From CAVAVT01 sp963592185 (GTDB taxonomy: Bacteria > Bacillota > Negativicutes > Selenomonadales > Selenomonadaceae): a stretch of DNA of 38,836 nt. The DNA lies in the NCBI GenBank assembly GCA_963592185.1, contig CAVAVT010000012.1:1-38836 (forward strand). The letters run 5' to 3'. The number at the start of each line of letters is the position of its first letter. Within the stretch, counting starts at the first letter, position 1. The position numbers were made by a program, and so were the translations under genes. Under the pieces are notes generated by a model, which was given only the letters and a program-made list of their open reading frames with translations, was not told the origin of the DNA and did not search any database. Shown here in pieces: positions 31,234-38,801 of this stretch.

Positions 31234-32193
31234 TCACCTGTTCCTCAGCCACTGGGTTATCTTATAGAATACCTTTTCGATAGGAGCCTTTCTATCTACA
31301 ATTACCCATCCATCCACGTAGGTACCGGCAGTAATGGGTTTATGCTCGCCAACGGTAGATGTCCAAAGGTATCCCGATGCATCTTCCTTATTTTTTACCA
31401 AATCGAAGCGTACCTCAACAACAGCATTACCAGCCTGCTGAATGATGGCGTTTGCCAGGCTGGAATTTCCAAGATTCCACATAAGGTTCGGATTGTCCAC
31501 CGGATACTGGGACACTGAGCGTACCACGCCCATCAGCGATCCGCTCTGGGAGACGTCCGCACCATTTGGCGCCAGCTGCACAGTCATACCAGGCTCAATT
31601 CTTTTTCCCATGTCAACGGAAACATACATAATTCCTGTAAGATCCTGTCGATCTTCATGAAGACGGATTGTACAGATAGTATCTCCTGCTTGCACCATAG
31701 CTCCCTCGTCCACCAGCATGTCGGCAATTATTCCTTCGTAGGCACTGTAAAGTTTTTCATTGACAGACTCGTTGGTTCTTCTGGAGTCAAAAGCATTGAC
31801 TCTGGAGGCAACATCCGCTGCGCTTGTCCCCAGCTCGATGCTGTTTTTGGTAACAGTGGTTGCTGCAGTGGCTGCCACCTGTTCAATGTCAACGATTTGC
31901 TGATTTTTCTTGATATGGCTTCCGTTGCCGACATATACATACCGTACCTGTCCGCTGGCTGTTGCTATAATTCTTCTGATACCGCCGGTATCAGTAATAA
32001 GGCCGCGGCCTGTAGCTTTTACCGTAAATGACCCCATAATGGACCACAGCACAAATCCCAGCAACAGCAACAAAATTGCCACCACTGCCATCCATGAAAT
32101 TGGTGTGGTAATATGAAGCAATGTGTCCAGCTTGTCTGGAGAACGCATTTTATCCAGCGCTTCTCTGCTAAATAATGAATTAGAACCTGCCAT
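31234..32193 (-). CDS. NHLM-type HlyD family secretion protein
   Basis: A 319-residue membrane-fusion protein. The N-terminal L-F-S-R-E-A-L-D-K-M-R-S-P-D-K-L-D is the typical start of the NHLM bacteriocin-system HlyD family. One membrane segment (about residues 32-54) is followed by lipoyl-like and barrel-sandwich parts in the periplasm; the coiled-coil hairpin is short. Its start overlaps the stop of the preceding adaptor gene (TAATG), and the C39 transporter starts four bases after it ends. It should link the ABC exporter to the cell envelope; no TolC-like outer-membrane channel gene is in the window. Confidence 0.9.
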   Translation of the reverse strand: MAGSNSLFSREALDKMRSPDKLDTLLHITTPISWMAVVAILLLLLGFVLWSIMGSFTVKATGRGLITDTGGIRRIIATASGQVRYVYVGNGSHIKKNQQIVDIEQVAATAATTVTKNSIELGTSAADVASRVNAFDSRRTNESVNEKLYSAYEGIIADMLVDEGAMVQAGDTICTIRLHEDRQDLTGIMYVSVDMGKRIEPGMTVQLAPNGADVSQSGSLMGVVRSVSQYPVDNPNLMWNLGNSSLANAIIQQAGNAVVEVRFDLVKNKEDASGYLWTSTVGEHKPITAGTYVDGWVIVDRKAPIEKVFYKITQWLRNR

Positions 32194-33380
32194 TATGAAT
32201 CCTCCAACTCAACGTCTACCTTCTGTCCGGATTTAAGGCTCTCCCAGCCTGTAGCTACAACGGTTTCGCCTTCCTGTACTCCGGAAATAATCTGTGCGTA
32301 GCCGCTGCCGATTGCTCCTACAACAACTGTACGCTGCTCCAATTCGTTGTCAGAGTTCACCACGTACACATTGTATGAAGTGCTGTCGTTAGTGTTGTCA
32401 TCGAACAATGCGCTGTAAGGAACACACATTACCTTGCGCTTTATCATATTTTTGACAATGAGATTCTCGTAATTTCTGGACTCAAGTATACCTGTGGGGT
32501 TAGATACGTAGAAAACCACACGTCTAGTGGCAGCTGGCTGGTCAAGGGAAGGATAAATGCCCTGTATATCCAGCTTAAATGTACTAGACTTACCCTTGTT
32601 ATCTGCACGATACTCTGTATTGTATGCCTTTACGAAGTCAGGACGCTTGAAGGAAAGCTCCAGCTCTGCCTTATCGCCCTCCGGCCCCAGTACAGACCTC
32701 AGCACCTGGTCATCCATATCTGCAGAAAACCACATCTGCTCAAAATCTCCCACCAGACAGATTGGCGTTCCAGCTGTAACATAGCTTCCGATTCCCTTGT
32801 AGGTCACCAGAACGCTTCCTGTCATATCTGTGGTAACATTCAGTCTCTCCTGATTAAGCTGTTCTCTTCCCAGAGCGGCTCTGGCATCCTCAACAGCAGA
32901 TACTGCTGCCTCATAATTAGCTCTTGCTTCATCAAGCTTTTCCAGGGAGGTGGCATCCAGCTCCGCCAGACGTGCATACCTGTTGTAGCTGTTTTTGGCA
33001 TGTACCTCAACAGCCTCAGCCTTTTTCAAGGCACTTTGTGCCTGCTTTATGCGAAGCGGAATATCCTCATTGGAAAGTACCGCTACTACATCGCCCTGTT
33101 TAACCTGCATATTTTTATGCATAACTTTGGAAGTGATGACGCCGTCTACCTTTGCAATTATATCAATAGAATGACGTGCCTCCATGGCAGCATTATAGAT
33201 TTCGTGCTGGGCATAAAGCTCCCGTTCCGCAGCCTTTGCACCATGCACAACAATAGCTCTGTTGCTCATTCTGTCTGATATAACGCTTTCACCTTTGTAA
33301 TTTACATATATGCCATAGCCTATCAGTGACAGGGACAGGAATACAATAATTCCCATGGCAATCCAATAGTACTTTTTCAC
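32193..33380 (-). CDS. RND/MFP-type periplasmic adaptor subunit
   Basis: A 395-residue adaptor starting at a GTG codon (33380) with a strong GGAGGA seven bases upstream. One N-terminal membrane anchor (about residues 5-27), then a lipoyl half-motif with I-A-K-V-D-G-V-I-T near 75, an alpha-hairpin rich in Ala, Lys and Glu (about 110-175), the second lipoyl half and a C-terminal domain with V-V-V-G-A-I-G-S-G and E-G-E-T-V-V-A. These features fit the RND/MacA-like adaptor family. It is the first gene of the export operon, 80 bases after pflA, and is unusual as a second adaptor beside the NHLM HlyD protein. Confidence 0.88.
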   Translation of the reverse strand: MKKYYWIAMGIIVFLSLSLIGYGIYVNYKGESVISDRMSNRAIVVHGAKAAERELYAQHEIYNAAMEARHSIDIIAKVDGVITSKVMHKNMQVKQGDVVAVLSNEDIPLRIKQAQSALKKAEAVEVHAKNSYNRYARLAELDATSLEKLDEARANYEAAVSAVEDARAALGREQLNQERLNVTTDMTGSVLVTYKGIGSYVTAGTPICLVGDFEQMWFSADMDDQVLRSVLGPEGDKAELELSFKRPDFVKAYNTEYRADNKGKSSTFKLDIQGIYPSLDQPAATRRVVFYVSNPTGILESRNYENLIVKNMIKRKVMCVPYSALFDDNTNDSTSYNVYVVNSDNELEQRTVVVGAIGSGYAQIISGVQEGETVVATGWESLKSGQKVDVELEDS

Positions 33381-33460
33381 GTGTCATCCTCCAAAAGGTC
33401 TTTCAAAAAGGCAGATGGAATTGCATCCTCTGTCCATTACAACATTTGGGGTCAGTCTGG

Positions 33461-34198
33461 TCACCCTCCGGCCCCAAGCAGATTCATTGCCCTTTCCACA
33501 GCAGCAGAATCAGGCTCCGGTGTTTGCTGAAGACTGTAGGGCAGCCCCAGCTCCTTATATTTGTTTATTGCCATTCCATGATAGGGAAGCACCTGTATCC
33601 TCTCAACATTTTTAAGACCATGAATAAAATGTCCAAGGGTATTCAGGCTTTCCTCATCATCATTTATCCCCGGCACCAGCACATGCCGTATCCATACCGG
33701 GATGCCTTTGTCCGAAAGATATTTTGCAAAATCCAAAATATTTTCGTTGCCTTTGCCAGTAAGATTCTCATGCTTCTTGGAATCAATGTGCTTGATGTCC
33801 AAAAGCACCAGGTCCGTAACCTGAAGCAGACTGTCAATTTTCGCAAGGACTTCAGGACTCCTTGAAAACACAACCCCGGAAGTGTCCAGACAGGTGGTAA
33901 TCCCCTCAGCCTTTGCCCTGCTGAAAAGCTCTGTAACAAACTCAGCCTGAAGCATTGGCTCTCCGCCGGAAACGGTAATGCCTCCGCCACCCTTCCAGTA
34001 GCTGCGGTAGCGAAGCGCTCTTTTCAGCACATCCTCCACAGCTGTGAGGGTGCCCTGACGGGCCCAGGTTTCAGGATTGTGGCAGTACCGGCACCTCAAG
34101 GGACATCCTGACAAAAATACCACGAACCTGATTCCAGGACCGTCAACGGCTCCAAAGCTTTCATAAGAATTTACAAAGCCCTGAATATTTTCCCCCAT
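33461..34198 (-). CDS. pflA: Pyruvate formate-lyase activating enzyme
   Basis: A 245-residue radical SAM enzyme. The 4Fe-4S motif is C-x3-C-x2-C with Cys32, Cys36 and Cys39, and the flanking F-G-A-V-D-G-P-G-I-R and H-N-P-E-T-W are typical of PflA. It installs the glycyl radical on PflB under anaerobic conditions. It lies five bases after pflB, the usual order, and no terminator is seen between it and the export operon 80 bases downstream, so readthrough is possible. Confidence 0.95.
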   Translation of the reverse strand: MGENIQGFVNSYESFGAVDGPGIRFVVFLSGCPLRCRYCHNPETWARQGTLTAVEDVLKRALRYRSYWKGGGGITVSGGEPMLQAEFVTELFSRAKAEGITTCLDTSGVVFSRSPEVLAKIDSLLQVTDLVLLDIKHIDSKKHENLTGKGNENILDFAKYLSDKGIPVWIRHVLVPGINDDEESLNTLGHFIHGLKNVERIQVLPYHGMAINKYKELGLPYSLQQTPEPDSAAVERAMNLLGAGG

Positions 34199-34203
34199 GA
34201 GGC

Positions 34204-36459
34204 TTACATTGCCTCGTGGAAAGTTCTGGAAATAACATCCAGCTGCTGCTCACGGGTCAGGTTGATGAACTTAACCGCATAGCCAGAAACTCGGATGGTG
34301 AAGTTTGCATACTCAGGCTTCTCCGGGTGCTCCATTGCATCCAACAGCTTTTCACGGCCGAATACATTCACGTTAATGTGGTGTGCGCCCTGGTCGAAGT
34401 ATCCGTCCATAGCGTGTACGAGGTTGCCGATTCTTTCATCCTCATTGTGTCCAAGGGACTCAGGAGTCATGCTCTGGGTGTTGGAGATTCCGTCCAATGC
34501 CCACTCATATGGCAGTCTTGCAACGGAGTTCATGGAAGCCAGCAGTCCGCTCTGCTCTGCACCATAGCTTGGGTTTGCGCCCGGAGCCAGCGGCGTGCCA
34601 GCCTTGCGGCCGTCTGGCATTGCACCAGTGTACTTTCCATATACCACGTTGGAAGTAATGGTAAGAATGGAGGTGGTAGCCTCGGAATTTCTATAGGTAT
34701 GACGGGACTTAAGCTTCTCAAGGAAGGACTTCAGAAGCTGTACAGCAATCTCGTCTGCACGTTCGTCATCGTTACCGTAACGTGGGAATTCACCCTCGGT
34801 CTTATAGTCCACCACGATGCCCTGCTCATTGCGGATAGCTGTAACCTTTGCATACTTAATTGCGGAAAGGGAATCCACCACGTGGGAGAATCCGGCAATA
34901 CCAGTTGCGAAGGTGCGGCGTACATCTGTATCAATGAGGGCCATTTCTGCTGCTTCATAGTAGTATTTGTCGTGCATGTACTGGATGAGGTTAAGAGTAT
35001 TTACATAAAGGCCTGCAAGCCAGTCCATCATGCGGTCGAATTTTTTCACAACATCGCCGTATTCGAGAACATCGCCCTGAACACCTCTGTACTCAGGTCC
35101 AATCTGCTCTCCGGTCTTTTCATCAACGCCGCCGTTAATTGCATAAAGGAGGCATTTTGCAAGGTTTGCTCTTGCGCCGAAGAACTGCATTTCCTTGCCT
35201 GTCTGTGTTGCGGAAACGCAGCAGCAGATGGAGTAGTCGTCACCCCACTCCGGCTTCATTACATCGTCATTCTCATACTGAATGGAGCTGGTGTTAATGG
35301 AAATCTTTGCCGCATAGCGCTTGAAGCTCTCAGGCAGATTTGAAGAATAAAGCACAGTAAGATTCGGCTCCGGGGAAGGTCCCATATTCTCCAGTGTGTG
35401 GAGGAAGCGGTAGTCGTTCTTTGTTACCATGTGACGTCCGTCCATGCCGATACCGCCCACCTCAAGGGTTGCCCATACCGGATCTCCGGAGAACAGCTCA
35501 TTGTAGGATGTAATACGGGCAAAACGAACCATGCGGAACTTCATAACCAGATGGTCGATAAGTTCCTGAGCTTCTGTCTCTGTAAGCTCGCCATTTGCGA
35601 TATCACGCTGAATGTAGATATCCAGGAATGTGGACACACGGCCAACACTCATTGCAGCGCCGTTCTGAGTCTTGATTGCTGCAAGATATCCGAAATACAG
35701 CCACTGTACAGCTTCACGGGCATTTTTCGCAGGAGCAGAAATATCATAGCCATAGGCTGCAGCCATTTCCTTCATTCCCTGAAGAGCACGAATCTGCTCA
35801 GTAAGCTCCTCACGCTGGCGGATAACATCGTCAGACATGATGCCGTCACGGCCTACATTGGACTGGTCTTCCTTCTTAAAGGCGATGAGCTGGTCAATAC
35901 CGTAAAGTGCAATGCGGCGGTAGTCGCCAACGATACGTCCTCTTCCGTAGGTATCTGGCAGACCGGTGATGATATGGCTGTGTCGTGCAAGACGCATTTC
36001 CGGAGTGTAGGCATCAAATACAGCCTGATTGTGGGTCTTATGGTATTTTGTGAAAATCTCATGGAGCTTTTCACTTGGCTGGTAGCCGTAGTTCATGCAG
36101 GACTGCTCAGCCATTTTGATACCGCCGTAAGGCATGAATGCACGCTTCAATGGCTTATCAGTCTGGAGTCCTACAACCTTTTCCAAATCCTTCATGGACT
36201 CATCGATGTAGCCAGCACCATGGGAGGTAAGGCTGGATACCACGTCAGTATCCATGTCCAGTACGCCGTTATTCTGGCGCTCTTCCTTCTGAAGCTCCTG
36301 GAGTTTTCCCCAAAGCTTGTCAGTTGCCTCGGTGGGATCTGTCAAAAAGGACTCATCTCCATCGTATGGAGTGTAGTTGTGCTGTATAAAGTCACGAAGA
36401 TTGATTTCTTCACGCCAAAGGTTTCCCTTAAAACCGTTCCACTGCTGATTCTCTAACAT
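34204..36459 (-). CDS. pflB: Formate C-acetyltransferase (pyruvate formate-lyase)
   Basis: A 751-residue glycyl-radical enzyme that converts pyruvate and CoA to acetyl-CoA and formate in anaerobic metabolism. The radical site is R-V-S-G-Y-A with Gly726. The catalytic cysteines lie in a run of three, Cys412-Cys414, before V-S; E. coli PflB has two (A-C-C-V-S), so the usual pair corresponds to Cys413 and Cys414. Length matches the family (about 750-760). A strong AAGGAGG is five bases before the ATG. pflA follows directly, and the Ada-like gene precedes it by 33 bases. Confidence 0.97.
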   Translation of the reverse strand: MLENQQWNGFKGNLWREEINLRDFIQHNYTPYDGDESFLTDPTEATDKLWGKLQELQKEERQNNGVLDMDTDVVSSLTSHGAGYIDESMKDLEKVVGLQTDKPLKRAFMPYGGIKMAEQSCMNYGYQPSEKLHEIFTKYHKTHNQAVFDAYTPEMRLARHSHIITGLPDTYGRGRIVGDYRRIALYGIDQLIAFKKEDQSNVGRDGIMSDDVIRQREELTEQIRALQGMKEMAAAYGYDISAPAKNAREAVQWLYFGYLAAIKTQNGAAMSVGRVSTFLDIYIQRDIANGELTETEAQELIDHLVMKFRMVRFARITSYNELFSGDPVWATLEVGGIGMDGRHMVTKNDYRFLHTLENMGPSPEPNLTVLYSSNLPESFKRYAAKISINTSSIQYENDDVMKPEWGDDYSICCCVSATQTGKEMQFFGARANLAKCLLYAINGGVDEKTGEQIGPEYRGVQGDVLEYGDVVKKFDRMMDWLAGLYVNTLNLIQYMHDKYYYEAAEMALIDTDVRRTFATGIAGFSHVVDSLSAIKYAKVTAIRNEQGIVVDYKTEGEFPRYGNDDERADEIAVQLLKSFLEKLKSRHTYRNSEATTSILTITSNVVYGKYTGAMPDGRKAGTPLAPGANPSYGAEQSGLLASMNSVARLPYEWALDGISNTQSMTPESLGHNEDERIGNLVHAMDGYFDQGAHHINVNVFGREKLLDAMEHPEKPEYANFTIRVSGYAVKFINLTREQQLDVISRTFHEAM

Positions 36460-36492
36460 AAAAGCCTCCTTACTTTCATAAAACCGGTATAA

Positions 36493-36783
36493 TTATTTAT
36501 CCGGTGTGCAGACCTTGCATGCACGGTAGCCTGCGCTCTTTGCCTCATCATTATTATTAAACTCATGACGGTTGCCCTGTGTGATGGATTCCACCTTTGG
36601 ACATCCCGGTCTATGATATTCCCCTGTGAAAAAATCTCCCACTCGGTTTACCTCGGTCTGGGATATTGGCTGGCGGTTGTTGACGGAATCCATGTAGTTT
36701 TTCGCCAGTACAGCTCCAACCATAATCACAATGACCAGCAGTATCACCGATAGCTTTTTACTGTCAGGTTTGCCCGATGCCAT
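36493..36783 (-). CDS. Membrane-anchored protein with Ada-like zinc-binding domain
   Basis: A 96-residue protein with one N-terminal membrane segment (about residues 11-27). The C-terminal part resembles the Ada metal-binding fold: Y-H-R-P-G-C with Cys61, then G-Y-R-A-C-K-V-C-T-P with Cys89 and Cys92, which would leave His57 or another residue as fourth ligand. Such domains occur at the end of many secreted nuclease-like or unknown bacterial proteins; no methyltransferase is attached. GGAGGAG precedes the ATG. It sits 39 bases after the GmhA-like gene and before pflB. Function unknown. Confidence 0.78.
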   Translation of the reverse strand: MASGKPDSKKLSVILLVIVIMVGAVLAKNYMDSVNNRQPISQTEVNRVGDFFTGEYHRPGCPKVESITQGNRHEFNNNDEAKSAGYRACKVCTPDK

Positions 36784-36822
36784 GCTACTCCTCCTCTTTT
36801 TACGTTGAACAACGCCGCTGTG

Positions 36823-37470
36823 TTACGCTTCGAAGAACTCTTCCTCAACGGCTATACACAGCATATGATATACAGGCAGGTGATACTCCTGAATCCTGTA
36901 AGTCACGTCATTTGGAACGCAGATACACACATCTGCCAAGGGCTTCAGCTTTCCACCGCTCCTGCCTGTAAGGGCTATGGTGGGCATTCCCTGAACCTTT
37001 GCCATTTCCACCGCATAAATTACATTTGCTGAATTGCCTGAGGTGCTTATGCCCATGAGAACATCCCCCTGCTGTCCAAGCCCCAATACCTGCTGGGCAA
37101 AGGACAAATCCGGAGCCTGATCATTGGCAAATGCGGTTGTAAGTGCTGTTTCATTGACAAGGGCAATGGCTGGCAATGCTCCCTGAAGATTGCTCCGGAG
37201 ATAATCCGCATGTTCCGGGCAGACGCTCTTCATTTTGCTGTAAAGCTCCTCACCGATGGGGCGTTTCTTGATAAATCCCTTCATCAGCTCTCCCACAACA
37301 TGCTCGGAGTCAGATGCGCTGCCTCCGTTGCCGCATACAAGCAGTTTATGTCCCTGACGATAGCTTTCACACAAAAGTTCCACCGCCCTGACTAAATCCT
37401 CACGGCATATCTCCATTTCTGGATAATGCTCTATCAGTGTGTCCACTGATTTCAGGGTTGATTGCTTCAT
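36823..37470 (-). CDS. GmhA-like SIS-domain phosphosugar isomerase
   Basis: A 215-residue SIS-domain protein. C-G-N-G-G-S-A-S-D-S-E-H (about residues 46-57) and the later I-S-T-S-G-N-S-A-N-V and L-T-G-R-S-G-G match D-sedoheptulose-7-phosphate isomerase (GmhA), the first step of ADP-heptose synthesis for LPS. It has the extra insert between the first helix pair seen in GmhA. No other heptose gene is adjacent, so a related phosphosugar role is possible. AAGGAG lies six bases before the ATG. Confidence 0.85.
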   Translation of the reverse strand: MKQSTLKSVDTLIEHYPEMEICREDLVRAVELLCESYRQGHKLLVCGNGGSASDSEHVVGELMKGFIKKRPIGEELYSKMKSVCPEHADYLRSNLQGALPAIALVNETALTTAFANDQAPDLSFAQQVLGLGQQGDVLMGISTSGNSANVIYAVEMAKVQGMPTIALTGRSGGKLKPLADVCICVPNDVTYRIQEYHLPVYHMLCIAVEEEFFEA

Positions 37471-37527
37471 AGTATGCTCCTTTCAATATAGCACCTAGGC
37501 ATTTAATTTTTATTAAAAAATCACAGC

Positions 37528-37571
37528 AAAAGCCAAGGGGCCCACTCCTCTGTGCTGCCCCCCGGCCTTTT
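37528..37571. terminator. Imperfect GC-rich hairpin between the Tim44-like and GmhA-like genes
   Basis: AAAAGCC-AA-GGGGCC pairs with GCCCCCC-GGC-C-TTTT around a ~14-base loop, with internal mismatches and short T or A runs on both sides. A plausible bidirectional terminator, less clean than the others in the window. Confidence 0.5.
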
Positions 37572-37575
37572 CACT

Positions 37576-38214
37576 TTAACGATTGCGATATTTATCTGCG
37601 GTGTTCTTGGAATCATAGCCATTTCTTGGTGTAATGTCTATGATTCGGTTCTCTCCCTGAGAAGTGCTTTCTGTGCGCTGTCTCGGGGTTCTTGCACTGC
37701 TATAGCTGCTGGATGATTTTTTTGCAAAAATCTTTCTAACAATGGACATAACCACCATCAGCACAAGACCTATAATGAACACATTCAGCAAAAGTCCCAG
37801 AATATCTCCAAAAAGACCTCCGCCAAGACCCAGTGCATTTCCAATAAGGCTGCCCAGCATCATTCCGCCAGCAAAAAGGCCCATGGTTCTAAGGGTATTG
37901 CCCCAGCCTGTGCTGCTCTTTGCAGCAGATGCAGCCCCGGTGGCAGCATTTGCCTTAGAAGGAGCTGTGTCACTGTAGGACTTGGCATCCTTAGACGGAG
38001 CATACGGCTTGGTGTTTGGTGAATCCTTAGGTGCGGTCTGGGTATTGGTTTTCGGCACAGGAGTTGCTGCCTTGGGGGCAGAAATTTTCGGAGCAGAGAT
38101 TCGTGCTCCGCCCTTTGCCGCATAGGCTGTACTGGTGTCAGCCACCGGCACGGCTATGGATGCAGCCGTGATAAACATCGCCGCAATCATACTTATAAAT
38201 ATTCTTTTTTTCAT
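37576..38214 (-). CDS. Secreted/membrane protein resembling the N-terminal part of bacterial Tim44-like proteins
   Basis: A 212-residue protein from the ATG at 38214 (GGAGG nine bases upstream; a longer frame to 38304 lies inside the neighbouring gene). It has a signal peptide ending S-T-A-Y-A-A, a low-complexity Pro/Ala/Lys/Ser region (about residues 35-100), a glycine-zipper segment G-L-F-A-G-G-M-M-L-G-S-L-I-G, and a membrane helix (about 140-165), then a basic, Ser-rich tail. This order is typical of the part before the Tim44-like domain in bacterial proteins, but no such domain follows. It starts four bases after the end of the 92-residue gene. Function unknown. Confidence 0.75.
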   Translation of the reverse strand: MKKRIFISMIAAMFITAASIAVPVADTSTAYAAKGGARISAPKISAPKAATPVPKTNTQTAPKDSPNTKPYAPSKDAKSYSDTAPSKANAATGAASAAKSSTGWGNTLRTMGLFAGGMMLGSLIGNALGLGGGLFGDILGLLLNVFIIGLVLMVVMSIVRKIFAKKSSSSYSSARTPRQRTESTSQGENRIIDITPRNGYDSKNTADKYRNR

Positions 38215-38218
38215 TACA

Positions 38219-38497
38219 TTATTCCTCCCTGTAAGCTTTAATATCATCGGGGAAGGCGTATATCTCTCCAACGGTATCAAGCTCTCCAGAGAGATAGCGG
38301 TCAATATCGTCTACGTCAATGTAGAGTTTGCAGTCTATATCCAGATAGCCCTGCTCTTTTCCCTGGCTCAGGTTACGTACAGCTATAAGCTTTTCCCTTA
38401 GGGCCAGAAGTTCTGAACGTGTTGCATGAATATCCAGTTTTATCTGTGGAACTCCGTATTCCTTTAGAACCTCTTCCATGGTCATTCTCTGTGACAT
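38219..38497 (-). CDS. Hypothetical protein, 92 residues
   Basis: A short acidic protein with no signal peptide or membrane segment. The first half looks helical, with T-R-S-E-L-L-A-L-R-E-K-L, and the second half has alternating strand-like D-I-D-C-K-L-Y-I-D-V-D-D-I-D. GGGGGT lies upstream of the ATG. It is tightly linked to the Tim44-like gene (four-base gap), so the two should be cotranscribed. I do not recognise the family. Confidence 0.65.
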   Translation of the reverse strand: MSQRMTMEEVLKEYGVPQIKLDIHATRSELLALREKLIAVRNLSQGKEQGYLDIDCKLYIDVDDIDRYLSGELDTVGEIYAFPDDIKAYREE

Positions 38498-38563
38498 AGC
38501 AATTTACCCCCATAATATTTGTGAATATACTTCTTCACTATGTATTTTATTCATGTTATATGT

Positions 38564-38595
38564 AAGTCATCTGAAAACGGTTCGATGACTTTTTT
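38564..38595. terminator. Hairpin with T-tract between the Spo0E-like and 92-residue genes
   Basis: AAGTCATC (38564-38571) pairs with GATGACTT (38584-38591) around a 12-base loop. The T-run TTTTT follows on the plus strand and corresponds to an A-run before the hairpin on the minus strand, so it is a good terminator only for plus-strand transcripts; for the minus-strand gene it may act mainly as a 3' stabilising hairpin. Confidence 0.5.
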
Positions 38596-38598
38596 GTG

Positions 38599-38751
38599 TT
38601 AGTTTCTTTTTTCCATGCTTTTTAGGAGCTTGGTGAGTTCTCTTACTTGATGAAGGTGTGTTTCGTAGTCTAGGTCGTTTGCATCGTATTGCATTCGGCG
38701 TCTCAGTTCTTCGATACGGGACTGGAGACGTATTTTTGTTTCTTGATTCAC
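38599..38751 (-). CDS. Spo0E-like micro-protein (50 residues)
   Basis: A 50-codon frame starting at GTG (38751), nine bases after a strong GGAGG; ATG codons at 38757 and 38760 are in frame but three and zero bases from it. It encodes a helical hairpin with I-E-E-L-R-R-R-M in the first helix and H-Q-V-R-E-L-T-K-L-L in the second. This is the layout of Spo0E-like aspartyl-phosphate phosphatases, whose core motif is S-Q-E-L-D; here the same place reads R-E-L-T-K, so the phosphatase residues are not all conserved. A near-consensus promoter lies directly upstream. The gene itself is likely real; the family is tentative. Confidence 0.62.
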   Translation of the reverse strand: MNQETKIRLQSRIEELRRRMQYDANDLDYETHLHQVRELTKLLKSMEKRN

Positions 38752-38772
38752 GGCCATCATCCTCCTCTAGTA

Positions 38773-38801
38773 ATTTTATCCTACTCATATATGTACGTCA
38801 A
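38773..38801 (-). promoter_or_regulatory. Strong sigma70-type promoter of the Spo0E-like gene
   Basis: On the minus strand, TTGACG (38801-38796), a 17-base spacer and TAAAAT (38778-38773). The predicted start of transcription is only about 15 bases before the GTG, giving a very short leader that consists mostly of the ribosome binding site. Confidence 0.75.

Noticed and set aside
33390..33443. 17-codon frame just before the first exporter gene, ending in Gly-Gly at the ribosome binding site
   Set aside because: It has no ribosome binding site of its own and the Gly-Gly is simply the translated GGAGGA sequence; treated as chance.
33461..34198. pflA as a possible radical SAM maturase for the exported peptides
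   Set aside because: Its motifs and position directly after pflB mark it as the pyruvate formate-lyase activase.
34216..36456. Two long plus-strand frames (375 and 352 codons) opposite pflB
   Set aside because: They mirror the strongly biased codons of pflB, have no family motifs and no ribosome binding site; pflB itself is certain.
38567..38788. 73-codon minus-strand frame at the window end
   Set aside because: Very basic, low-complexity translation that runs through the promoter; the 50-codon Spo0E-like frame in another phase has the ribosome binding site and coding character.
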